DNA of 64,000 nt from Strobilurus pachycystidiatus (taxonomy: Eukaryota; Basidiomycota; Agaricomycetes; Agaricales; Physalacriaceae), in the NCBI GenBank assembly GCA_019915135.1, contig JAHLMK010000016.1, forward strand, positions 372,001 through 436,000, written 5' to 3'. Shown one piece after another: positions 32,633 to 44,269 of the stretch (within the stretch, counting starts at the first letter, position 1; every line of letters starts with the position of its first letter). A program made the position numbers and the translations under genes. The notes beneath the pieces were generated by a model. It searched no databases. It had not been told where the DNA came from and saw only the letters and a program-made list of their open reading frames with translations.

Positions 32633-35600
32633 TTTTCGCATCATATTAGTGTGTGGCCATTTTTGTGACCTTCTCATGTGTTGACCAACCCTCGTGCAGG
32701 TGTACCATCATCTTCACTCTAACTTATCATTGTCTGTATAATCGCTGGGAATTGTACGCACGCTTTACCGGATTGCATCTGTTCATCTCGGACCGACCCA
32801 GGCCAACGCTCTGTTCAGACGGCGCTATACTCCGTTACGCGATGCGCTGACCATGATGTCAAATTACAGGTGATTGCGGGGAGCCACTCTACGCATTCTA
32901 GGTTTCTATTCCTATATTCTGCCCTCGGCTTCCGCTGCTCCTGGCGTTGCAAGTGGCATATTTCTGACCTCTATCTCTTATGGACCATCCGAACGGAACG
33001 CACCATATTGTACGACGCGACGCGCTGCCTGTGGTTTAGAGCTTTCGGTTATTCGCTGCTCTAAAACTTGTTCCCGGTCGGACCGAACCGACATGAAAGT
33101 AGATCCCAACTACCGCCATTTTGCTGTGACATCTTCAGCACATTTCTTGTCTTCCCTGTTTCGACGGGAATTATCTGCCTATCATGCTCGTCGTCAAATC
33201 CTTGACATGCTTTCTCTTACAGGCCGTGTCTCTCTCCAAGTGCACATGCTCACAATATGAATAATTTCCACTAGGGCTCCATGAATGCTTCGGACTCTCT
33301 CACGAAGATTGGCGAGTACGTCTTACTGTGTCCATCGTCTTGCAAAAGCATCTGCATTTCCTTTCCTTTTTGTTCAGTGGCCGTGGCCACCGGCAGTGTC
33401 GACGTTACCCGGCGACATACGTGACCGCCGGTACGTGATACCGACTTTATTACTGGATGGTCTATGACTTACGATACTGCACAGGGGGTTCGACTGCAGG
33501 GATCATATTCCATGCCCGCCTTCCCCTGTCCGCTAGCCTGATATCCTTAGGCTGGCACAATTCATTCATCTGGTTCTAGGCCTTGAGCAAGATGCGTTCG
33601 CGGACGGACCTCGACCTATATCTAGCGCGACAGTGTATCAGCGGGGTATGGATCTATGTTGAAGGAAGATGCGCCTCTGCCTCGCGCAACACACGCTCAT
33701 GCAATCCGTTCAATGCGATGAGAGATATCCCTTGATCATTCATCATTTCATGGCATCCACCGTACCAAATTGGCTTGGCACGAGTTAGCAACGCGGGTAC
33801 AGAGGCGGTCTATGTATGTTTCCTATTGATGATGACGTTCGTCGTTCACTTACGATGTGATACATAGGCTATATCTCCGCCTACCCGCGGAAATCGAGAG
33901 TCCCTTATGTCCGACGCTCAAGGAGAGGGAAACCTGGCTGGTTTGACTACCACTCACGTCATTGACAGAGCGCGGGGAAGCGGATATGAGAGAATGAGAT
34001 TGAGATGAAGGGATCTGTTGGAAGGGTAAGTGTAAGTATGTCTCGCAATGTCGGGTTGTCACGAACGTTATCCATCAAAGTAATGTGTTCATATCACTTA
34101 GGCCAGTGATGGTCTCCTCTTCTGGGTCTGATATCAGAATGCGATGTCAAGCAGTTCACCCCGTGCAGTCTAGCGTTGCTTTCTAGCGCATAGTCTTATC
34201 TCTCGCATTCCGAGCGTCATGCGAGTCCAAACTAACCTCAGCGGATCTAACATCTCGAGCAGGCCCTCGTTATAGCCGGAAACACAGTTCTGTTGTTCAG
34301 TATCATGAGGCCGTCACAGCGCGCTGGGTGTACATCTCCGAGGCGGTCTCCTGACAGTGCATATTTGAGGGCCGAAGATAGCGCGCGTAGTGAAACCTTG
34401 GCTCAAGTATCCCAGGAGGAGGTGGGGATGAGACGGACAGAAGGATCTGTCAGCGGAAGAGCGGACCGGTGGCTCGGACCGGTGCACGTGCTACGCGTCA
34501 ATCATGTGCTGGACGCGTTAATTTAAGTGACGTCGCGCCCTGCCCCTTGACTTTAACCTTTAAGGTGCTCGAGGGCGGACATGTCGCGTCGCGGACATTC
34601 GGTAGTCAATCTCTGGGAATGTGCTATGCTTTTGTGACTCCATGTGAGGTTCGGTACACGGTGTCTCTCTACCCGAAACCGAACGTTCTCCGACTCTTTT
34701 CCGTTCTATGTGCGAATGACACTGATGCTGCGTATAAGCTTTGTTCGAGGACTGGGGAACTCTCTGAGGCGCATATACGGGGTAGTGCCGCGAGGCGCGC
34801 TTAGATTACGATAAGAGAGGCCTCCGACTGGCGACTCATGTTATCCATCAAACATGACCCAAAGATTACCCCCGCAATCGCCATACAAGGAATTAGACGG
34901 GGGATGTTTGTGTTCATGTACACCCCGAGTTTCGATCGCAGATCGGGCGGAACCTGGTCCTCGTCCATCGATATCGAGGTGGTTATTGGGTCCGCAGAAC
35001 ATGAGGCTAACCGCGAGTTCGAGTCGTATGTGTTCCTCTTTTCCTTGTCACTGTGGCGTTTACCCCTCTGAGTAGAATACGAACTCAGCGGGAACAAGCT
35101 GGTCAGCATTCGGGGAAGTTGTGACAAGGTGTACGCGCATCCCTGGATGGCTTGTGGACGAAATACGAATCGATTGAGGCCAGCTGAGCATCTCCCTCAG
35201 TCGGCAGCGCTGGCATGGTATCTTTGAACCGACCATCTTGTTCTCGTAGAACTTCCGCTCGTCTGCCTGTGCTCATTTTTGGTGGGATAAATGTTCGTTG
35301 CGCTGGTTCTTGCGCGGACCGAACTAGCGTGCGGGGATTGCCGCAATCGATGGCGTGTTATCGATGGGACTTTTGCCCTTTTATGGCCGGAGACATCGAA
35401 ATACCCGTTCCCAAGCTCGTTCTACTGGAAGGCCTTTGAACTCCCGATGATGGAGAACAGACGAATGACCATGATATGTTCACCGGATCTAGGACTGACA
35501 GCTGTGGTTGGCCGCGCGTTGTAAGATGAATCGCGCTTGAGGGAACGTGCGCTGACGTCGAGGTTGATTGGCTGAGAAGCGCAACTTGACATGGCCTTCG

Positions 35601-36414
35601 TCTTTGTGGCGCAAATTGAGTGAATGGGCGGGAACTGAGTCGGCGCGGGGCCGACATAGCGCGTGATGCGACGATCCAGCTCGGTAAGCCAAGTGGACGA
35701 ATTGCGCAATTGATGGAAGGGCGGATTTTCAGATGCTGGGCAAGAGACACGCCTCGAGGCGGGAAGACAGGACGAGTGTGACAGGGCCGGATGTATTCGA
35801 ATTTGCGTATGAGGCACATGAATCTGGTGGGTAGGGCTATGGGCATTAATGAAAGGCCCGATCGTCTAAGTTTGTGTGTGCACGGCAGACGCGAGATATG
35901 CGGGGAAGCTCATATGAGGGTCGTAGAAGGAGATGCGAGCGAGACATGAGGCAAGCAGATCGCAAAGGAAGTGTGGAGGGAGTCAAGGAGAGAAGTAAGT
36001 CCACTTCACGGGCGACTCGGACGGGGGATCCGCAGCCGCGTCCATGCAGGGATCTTCCACAGGCGCCCATAGAACTGGACAGCGGGTCTGGGGAAACGGA
36101 CAGGGCATGGTACGTATACAACTGAATAGTACGCGACTGTACTCTGCGGCGTCATCTACACGTGTTGCAGTCGAGGCCATGGCAGATGTGCTAACATTGG
36201 GTGATGGTGGCAGTAAGTAAGAGGTATTCTCAGCCTGAGAGCAGAAGAGGCAGGAAGATATCCGGAGTTTCAGTGCCGAATAATAATATTTAAATTTGCA
36301 AACGTTCGAATTTTGCACGGCCGATGTGACACACCTGTGACTTTGCCTAATATAATCCAGCCCCGAGCCTATCGTTCCCTGCTTCCCTTATCCCCCTCAC
36401 CGTCTCGAGAATAA
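32633..36414. other. Intergenic, about 3.8 kb
   Basis: I find no gene with recognisable domains or a coherent exon chain. Open stretches on both strands (for example 32874-33260 plus, 34801-35127 minus, 35358-35846 minus) lack family features and overlap one another. No long repeats or tRNA seen. The segment just before 36415 is pyrimidine-rich (CCCTGCTTCCCTTATCCCCC), typical of a fungal core promoter for the GATA gene. Confidence 0.4.
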
Positions 36415-39260
36415 ATGCCCAATATCCTCAATCTCAAGTTCAAGGTGCGCCCGCGACGTCGAGCCCACTGCCGACGACGATGACCGACGCTGTTTTGCGC
36501 TCTTTTTCGCAGGGTAACAAGAGCTTCGTTGCATTCAGCAACCTCAACGACACTGAGTCCTTGACGAAGACCTGGAAGGTGCCCATTTCCCGCTCTTTCG
36601 CCACTCCCGACGCCGCAGCTGACAGCGGCCATGCACAGGTCTGCACCAAGGTCGCCAGTTACCTCGAACAAGGCCAGCGCCTGGAGAACTTGAGTTGGCG
36701 GTTATGGCACCTCCAGAACCTCATCGTCGACACGGATAACGCCAAGAGCAAGCGCGAGTTCAAGAAGCTTTCGAAATGCATGGGCGACAAGCTCGACAAG
36801 GAGAAGGGCCGGTAAGCAGCGCTTTTTCACTGCTGTGGACCCCGATGCCAACGCTTCGCAGGAGCATTGAAGAGCTCGAGGCGCCCGACTTCAAACGCAA
36901 CCATTCCACCGACATCATCCGGCAGCGCGCTGAGGAGAAGGAGCGCAGCCGCGAGGCTTCGCAAAACGCGCAGCCCGGCACGATCAAGCGCATGCAATTC
37001 ACCTTCAGCGTCGACCAGCCTTCGCCCGCCTTCAACAGCGCACCGGTCCGCAAGCCCGACCTTAAGCCTTCGCCCGAGTTCAGCAACCGCTCTAGGTACC
37101 ATACCCAACGGCAGAACGCTGACGATGGCGATCATCGCATGGCTATCGTCGACGACGGCAACGACAAGGACCCCCCGCTTACCCAGCGGGGCCGCCGCTC
37201 AGACGTGCGCCGCGGCATGGGCAGCAGCGCTGACCTTTCCCTCCACTTCCCGCCGCTTTTCTCGAACGACTTTGGACCCTCTGCCATGCTTTACGCCACT
37301 CCCACGCTTACGACTCGCATGAACTACGGCGAAGGCTACAACCCGGCCGACGCCAACGACGGCTTCAGCATCTCCCGCCCCACCATAGAACTGCCGCTCG
37401 ACGAGCTGCTCACCGGCGTCGACGCGAGCTCGCGGTCCTCCTCTCCAGCGCCCAGCTACGAAATACCCATCCATCAAGAATATACCCACGTCCCTGTTCA
37501 TAACGCTACCTCGCAGCCCGGTGCATCCATGGCTATGGATTCCTCTTCATCCTCCTCTTCGTCCTCCTCATCCTCTTCTGGCAACGACAACGGCTATTCC
37601 GACGACAGCAGCAATGACAGCGACGACGAGCACAGCGAGGACAACTTTATGTCGCCACTCGACAAGGTTCCTCCCATTGCCGATGCTCCCACTCCCACTA
37701 CGATTGCTCCGAGTAAAGTCAATGCTTTCTTTGGGAACCATCAGGCGCGAGAGAACACGCCAGTTGCCAATGGCCGGCCTACTCTCACCGTCCGCACTTC
37801 CGGAGGTTCCAGCCGCTCTGCCCCCAGCGCAACCGCCAACAACGTCCTGCGCAGCGTCACCACTACCGCCAATGCCAACTCTGCACCGGGCGGTGTCAAG
37901 GCTGAGTGTTCCAACTGCGGCGCCACTCACACACCGCTTTGGCGTCGCGGGCTCAACGACGAGCTCAACTGCAATGCCTGCGGTCTTTACTGCAAATTGG
38001 TGAGGCAATTTGTCATTTTACGTTCCGGGTCGGACACTGATTCTGTTTCCGCTTTTTCCAGCATAAGCGTCCTCGGCCGAAGACGATGCGAAACACCCAT
38101 GGCGAGGGGCGCACTCAGTCTGCGCCTAGACAGGAGAGCATAGACGTAATGGGTATGTTTAAGCGCTTTCTCGAACCATTCATTATTTTCTCATCCACCT
38201 CTGCCCTAAGCCCAATGTTATAACTGTCACACTACCACAACCCCTCTCTGGAGGAAGGACGATGAGGGTAAGACTGTCTGCAACGCGTAAGTTTTACGTC
38301 TCCCTATAGTCGCGAGGTAAACTAACGTTACTGTTCTCTGGCAGATGCGGGTTGTACTACAAACTGCATGGTTCTGCACGACCGATTTCTATGAAGTCCG
38401 ACGTGATCAGGAAGCGTTCTCGTCATGATGCACGGAGAGCTGCTAACGGCAGTAGCGACACGCCGTCAGCAAGTCCTGGCGTCAGTCGCCGTGCCTCCCC
38501 TGCTCGTGAGAGCTCTCCCACCCTCGCTCCCGACTCCACGACCCAGATGAGCTACGAGTTCGAGGAGAACAACGACTTCAGGCAGCCATCCTCCCAGTCC
38601 GAGCTCATGGGTGCTCTTGGCGCTGACACGCCCATGTATAACTCGCTCTTCAACTTCCAGTTCCCTGGTCCTTACCACCCGGATCAAATCTCTCAGCTGG
38701 TCAGCCAGGCTGATCCCCTTCCCTTTGCTTCTGTCGATTTCGAGGCTGAGCAGAATCACTCTGAGCGGAAGAGCAAACGCCGTAGGATGAGTGTCGACTC
38801 TGCGTCGGAGCCCCCTTCCTCCGCTGTTTCGTACAGTTCCTTCGACGGCTACTCTACCGCGTCTTCTGCTACGTCGCACTCTCAACGCTCGTCGATGGAC
38901 TTCCCCTTCAGCTCCTTCGCCTCCTCATCCTCGTCCGGCTTCAACGCTGGCCCGGTTCTTCGCGGCAACGGGAACACTTTCTGGCATCCTCCGCTGCTCC
39001 TCCAGAACGACAATTCGCCGCAGTTCCCCCATCCGCCGATGCTTCCGCAGAGCGAGGATTCGCCCATGGACTACCTGCACCCACCCAATGGGACCCTGCC
39101 GCTGCAAGACGAGGAGAACTTCTTCTCTTCGTATCTCCACCCGCCGATGAGCCTGCCGTCGGAGGATCAAGCGGGTGCGCAGAGCCCGAATCCGCCGACG
39201 TTGATGTACCCGAGCATGAGCCCGCATGATGGGTACGACTCGCACATGCGAGTGTACTAG
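36415..39260 (+). CDS. GATA transcription factor, AreA-type N-terminus, two zinc fingers
   Basis: Exons 36415-36444, 36513-36578, 36639-36811, 36862-37999, 38062-38152, 38211-38286 and 38345-39260 join in frame to 829 residues. The N-terminal block SFVAFSNLNDTESLTKTWK / VCTKVASYLEQGQRLENLSW is the AreA-type domain (PF08550) of nitrogen regulators. The first zinc finger is CSNCGATHTPLWRRG…CNACGLYCK (about 375-400) and the second CYNCHTTTTPLWRKD…CNACGLYYK (about 440-465), followed by a basic KRSRHDARR tail for DNA contact. Between them is a short basic linker without the cysteine cluster expected of siderophore regulators (SRE/Urbs1). A polyserine tract (about 255-270) and acidic stretch (SDDSSNDSDDEHSEDN) may activate. 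The C-terminus is Pro/Ser-rich. Introns split both fingers near the second cysteine pair. Probable nuclear regulator of nitrogen use; the exact orthologue is not certain. Confidence 0.9.
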
Positions 39261-41213
39261 TGTATGGCCTCCTGCAGCTGGGACAGTCGACGGGCTGGCA
39301 CCTGTCCTCCCGAGCGCGCAGCATGTTCTCCGACCACCTATGACGACGCATGACTCTTGACTGCCATTATGATTTTCTTGCATGGGCTTCGTTGCATATC
39401 ATCATCCTTCCATCCCCTCAAAGCATCTATACATCCATCTCAGCTGGTCCACATTTCCATATCACTAGATCATTGCTCTCCAAGGTTCAGCTACATCACA
39501 ACACGTACACTCTAGCCGTATCCTTTTCTCCCTGCCGTTCCCTTCCTCCGCCGTTCTTATTGCTTACTTATTTAAATTTGCTCCATCCGTCCATTCATTG
39601 TACTACCTGTACTCTATCTGTACGCGAAGGGTCTGCGCGCTCCCAGATCCCCCAAAAATGTATCTTTCGTTAACTTATCGTAAGTATAGGGTACAAGAGA
39701 ATATGATCAGTGTATTACAACTTCTTGCCTTCGGTGTGGGACAAGGAGCCGAGGAAGTAATTTAAGGTGCTTCTGATTGAGGGTGAGTAGCGTTCGCAAC
39801 TTCTGATTGTCGTCGAGTACGTGCGGGTCTAGGCCCTATGAACTCTGAGCCACGACGGCTACTTTCTGCGAATCACAAAGACCATGCGTGCTGTCGGAGC
39901 TCTCAGTCATGTGGCAGTGTGTGCGGTGTGGTGGAGATGAAATCTGTGGCTTCGCATTTCGCTGTGATATGATGAGAATGAACACCAGGTTCTTGTATGG
40001 CGAGGGCGCGGATTCACACAGATCCATTGATCTGGCTTGGGGATGGTCGCTGGTGGGAGAGCGGTGTCGTTAATGATTAATGAGGACGTATCAAGGTATC
40101 GGGCTGTGACAACTTGGAGCAATGCGTGTCTTCGCCAGGGGAATCGCGTTCGGTGTGGCAATTGCACTTACTCCATGGTGTAGTTGAGATTCCAAGCTAA
40201 TGGAAGGATCTCGCATCTCATGTAAGTCGCAGTCATGTAGCTCGGGTCCCAGATTCTTCCTCCGTTCTAACTTCTATCGAGGGCCGTAGCACGAACATGC
40301 TAGATGCCGGCCGCCGAGTCGGGTATACTTCACGCCATGCTCACGGGCTTATACGGGGAGCAGGCAAACCGCTGTCAACGGGTCATCTCATATGGGTATA
40401 GTAAATGGGCTGGTTGGGGTACGCTTTCATTGATCGTACTTGCGTGCACTGGTGTTCATGTCTCGATCTGGTATCATGCAGGACTTTGCTATTGGAATCC
40501 GCATTATCCGGCGACCAAATAAGATGTTCAAGAGTGTACAGAGTATGTCAGAGTAGAAGGTCTCATTAACGAATGACGTCCTTGGCTTGCGCTCGACTCT
40601 CAATGACGCTGGTGCGGTATTCAAAAGAACAAACTTAACCTTGGTTGATGAACTGCTTTATGATGAGTTTGAGACCGTGAGTCCCTTGCCTGTGATCACT
40701 GGTATGACAGGTCCATTCTTTAAATTGATTCCCTCGCAGACGCTTTTGTCTTTGGGTTAATGCGAAGATCGACGGTACCGCCCGTTGGAATGCGGGAGAC
40801 GTTTCTAGCGGATGTCTGCGTCTCGCTGTTTCGCAGCCGGCTGTATCAGTGATGCCAGACGCAGACATTTAGGTAAAGAGTGCGGCTGTGTTGTTGGATG
40901 GCACCCGCCATAGACCTGGTGGTCACAGCTACTTCACTCGTACGACGGCGGATGACGAGGTTTCTGCATCTTTCAAAGAGGTTGCGGAGTCTGGACGAAA
41001 CGGAGCAAGCAAAATCAAAGCAACGACACAGTGAGAAGCAGGCAAAATGTAGGATCATGAGGGGGATCGGACAGTTAGCAATCGAGAATGATTATAACTG
41101 TAAGATATACATATATACATCATACTTGACCGCCGGTAACAATACGAAGTGTCGCCTTCGTGAGGGAGTATCAAAAAATCGAACGGCGAAGGTGTGTCTG
41201 ATGTATTTACCTT
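39261..41213. other. Intergenic, about 2 kb
   Basis: It holds the GATA 3' untranslated region (AT-rich, TATTTAAATT near 39570) and the 3' flank of RNase H2C arm 2. No gene recognised. Short open stretches on both strands have no family features. Confidence 0.45.
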
Positions 41214-41961
41214 TCAACCTTCAGCTTTAGTCTCCACGGGGCTCGAGTTCGTGCTCTGACACCCTGCGGGGGGCGGTATCCAGTGAATCTGGCAAGGCCA
41301 TCAGCGGGAGAGTAAGCAAGAAGCAGACAGGGAAACATACCAGCTCGGCAAGTGGGACCCACTCGTTGAGCGTTCGAACGTATTCGTCGTCTAGCTCGCG
41401 AGTGCGATTATCAGGAAGCCATAAGTTGAATGTTGAGAAGGTGGAGATAGCTGCAAGCTCGAGCAAAGGATCACTCGGTTTCTCTTCATCGACGTCCATC
41501 GCCTCTGCCTCGTCCTCGGTGACCACCTCCTCTGCTGCCTTCCTGGCAGAACGACGCGTCGACCTCGGTGTGTCAGCGCGTCCGCGTTCCATTTTCTGTG
41601 CCCTAAGCACCCGCTTTGTGTTACTAGACGCGCCTCTTTCCTCCTCCTCCGGTCCACGCCTAAAAACGACTCCAACGTAGCCTGAAGGCAACTGAACGCG
41701 TGTGCCTTGGATGGCCCGCCCACGGAATGCTGAAGCCAAGTAGGAAGCGGCACGACGGAGAAGGCTTTTCCTTTCGGACCCGTGAGATACCGCAGTCTCG
41801 CCGCCTTCATTCGGGTCAGAGTCAGGAAGGTCGAGATTTTCTGTGTGGCGCTCCTCGACAAGCATATAGGTCGAAACGGGTGCAGAGCCATTATAGGCAA
41901 TGTTGAAGGGCATCAGATCTGGAATACAGGCAGGGAGAGCCTTTGGTATCTCGACCGCCAT
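41214..41961 (-). CDS. RNASEH2C: Ribonuclease H2 subunit C, arm 2 copy
   Basis: Exons 41341-41961 and 41214-41288 (intron 41289-41340) give 231 residues. It has the same architecture as the arm 1 copy: N-terminal PFNIAYNGSAPVSTYM, SAFRGRAIQG, VQLPSGYVGVVFR, and C-terminal LNEWVPLAELIHWIPPP. Differences include shortening of the Arg/Glu run (ERGRAD instead of ERERERAE) and a different last 15 residues (AGCQSTNSSPVETKAEG). Both copies are open and splice alike. It is head to head with the arm 2 SDR across 0.7 kb, so the pair probably shares a bidirectional promoter. Which copy is ancestral cannot be told from the window, although this arm lacks the LINE and MITE insertions. Confidence 0.85.
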
Positions 41962-42229
41962 GGGAACGAAAGGAAAGTTGGAAGGTCGCGTCAGTCACGC
42001 GTTACGCGTCGCGTCATTGTAGGTTGTTTGTCAACATCCTTAAGTAGTTGGTCCTCGATGAACCATCGCGACACGTCGTGTCACAGCCATGACTTCCCAT
42101 AGTTCGAGTACCATTGACTATACCGGTATCCGACCCGGATATCTGACGATTCTGTTCTCTGCCTCCGAGTCTCCACGTCAAATTTCGAATATCTCGGTTC
42201 CTCCATTTTCTTGCACAATAATCGCACGG

Positions 42230-42600
42230 TGTATTAGGACTTTTGCGTCACTTCTGCGACTCGTTGATTCCTACGCCCAAACGCTGGTAGTAGCAACCGC
42301 CCGGATCGCCCGAGTGTCAGCGCTGAGTTTATTCAAATCCATCATGATGTCTGAGGCCCGGAATGACAGTCACTTTCACTTGGCCTACAGGTCCGTGTAA
42401 AGTCAAAGATAGCTTGGTTGCTCTCATTCGCTCAGTCCCTTGTTGTAGTGCTTTCGCTACTCTGTGGATTGGCACTCTTGCGTCACGTCCAGATTACGTC
42501 GACTCGCCTGCAGAGCTGCCTTATCCTTCTCAAACGTCAGCGATTGCGATTGTCCAAATTGCCCGAGATTCAGCGCTGATATTACCACAGGACCATCATG
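42230..42600 (+). repeat. Imperfect tandem duplication in the arm 2 SDR promoter
   Basis: The segment around 42240-42355 resembles 42480-42600: TTGCGTCAC, GCCCGAG…TCAGCGCTGA and CATCATGAT occur in the same order about 255 bp apart. Arm 1 has one matching block (about 23125-23190, reversed). Confidence 0.5.
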
Positions 42601-42615
42601 ATCTCGTTTGCGTGG

Positions 42616-42627
42616 CATATAAAAGCC
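42616..42627 (+). promoter_or_regulatory. Probable TATA box of the arm 2 SDR
   Basis: GGCATATAAAAGCC lies about 45 bp upstream of the ATG at 42665 and is conserved in the arm 1 copy. Confidence 0.55.
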
Positions 42628-42664
42628 TATCGTAGAGCTGAGAGACCGAAAATTTATCATCAGA

Positions 42665-43796
42665 ATGTCTGAGCTCAACATGGGTCCCGCAATGTCGCTT
42701 TCCGGACAAGTAGCTCTTGTGACGGGAGGTGGGACTGGAATGTATGTCAACGTTCGCTTGGCTCTCCGTTAAAATATCACTGACAAACTGCTCAGAGGCT
42801 TGATGATTGCGAAGGGTTTTGCAGCGAATGGCGTCAAAGTCTACACCACAGGACGACGGGCCGACGTACTGGACAAGGCCGCTGCGCTCCCTGACGTCAA
42901 AGATCTTCCAGGATCATTAGTGCCGTGAGTCCTGCCTTACTGCTATTTCCGTTCATCGACTCAGACGAATTGTAGACTAGTGCTTAATGTCACAAAACAA
43001 GAGAGCATCAACAAAGCAGTTAAACACGTTAAAGACACGGACGGAAAGCTCGATATTCTTGTGAACAATTAATTGTTTCCTGATTACCTGATGTTAGTAG
43101 TAACAGTGCAGGGATAAGTGGCCCAGTGACTCTGGATCCTAAGTTCTTGGCGAAGAAACAGGCCACCTTTGTCGAGGGCGGTGACTAGTACGAGCACGAA
43201 AGCTTCGCAGGCTGGGCGGAGGTCTTCGCGACTAATACTTCTGCCGCGTTCTTCATGATCAAATCGTTCAAACCTCTTCTCATCAGAGGAGCAGAGCTGC
43301 GCAACAGTCTATCATCTGTCATCAACATCTCTTCAAACGCCGCCGACTGCCGAACATGGATACCTCTTGGAAGTGTATGTGATACCGCACCCCAGCTTCA
43401 GAACCAGTGCTAAGGCTCGACTCTGATTTCTACACAGTTCGCCTACCCTGCCACCAAGAGCGCGCTCGACAAGATATCAGTCGGACTTGCGACGGATTAC
43501 GCATCCAGAAAGACGCCGATTCGAGTCAATGTAATACATCCGGGTCTGTTCCCCTCTGAGCTACTGCCGGAGGAAAGCTTGAAGAATACACAACACCTCC
43601 CAGGGCTCCCTGCACCTTTGCCTCTGGCAAGGGCAGGAAAGTAAGTCACGGTTTTGCTTTGTGCTCTGGTGCAGTACTGAGATCTTGTGGTAGTACTCGT
43701 GAAATGGCGATGACAGTGATGTATCTTGCGACGTCCGAATACACAAATGGTACCATCATCACCGTCGATGGGGCTCTCAGTTTGGTCAATCCGTAG
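42665..43796 (+). pseudogene. Short-chain dehydrogenase/reductase, arm 2 copy, broken
   Basis: Colinear with the arm 1 SDR. Start MSELNMGPAMSLSGQVALV at 42665, then VTGGGTG/IGL across intron 1, GRRADVLDKAAALP, VTKQESINKAV, LDILVNN/AGISGP, the catalytic YPATKSALDK and YTNGTIITVDGALSLVNP with a stop at 43794-43796. Two lesions. After DILVNN the expected GT donor is absent (AACAATTAATTG), so that intron cannot be spliced normally and a stop follows. In the next exon, GGD is followed by TAG (about 43184-43189) where arm 1 has TGG. No MITE is present here. Probably non-functional. Confidence 0.85.
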
Positions 43797-44269
43797 ACGA
43801 GACACAGGGCCTGTGGGAGCGGCTGGTCGCCATGGACCCCAGAGAACTCGGATTATATTCTCTCGGCGGGGAAGCCGTAGACGACGATGCTTGATATACT
43901 TCCTTCTACTGCTACATACTCAAATTGAAGTCAGCAGGAGTGCAGTAGAAGTATTCTATCTAATGACCAACATATACGATGGGATCTTCGCGGTTCTGAT
44001 TTTCGCGTTGCATCACGCTAGACTTGGTGGCGGGAAAGCGCCCTGTCGGCATGTGTTGTATGACCGCTACTCCCGCCCTTAGCATGACATGTTCTCGGAC
44101 CCGTTCATGCGCGCGCAAACCCTTGTAGTCTTTGACTGGGAACAGCTTCACTTTGACCTGTACCTTTGTCAGATCAAAACTATACAAGAAATCAATTAAC
44201 TATTACAAGCCGAGCGCTACTAATGCCTATAATCATGTATATGTACTGATTACTTCACTTGAGATACTA
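43797..44269. other. Short intergenic region
   Basis: Between the convergent SDR and F-box genes. No gene seen. Confidence 0.5.

Noticed and set aside
33000..36400. tRNA or other structured RNA gene in the long gene-free stretch
   Set aside because: I looked for the TpsiC-type GGTTCGA box with a matching A box and acceptor pairing and found none convincing by eye.
38041..38143. Continuation of the GATA frame after CGLYCKL without splicing
   Set aside because: The unspliced read loses the conserved HKRPRPK tail and stops; splicing 38000-38061 restores it.
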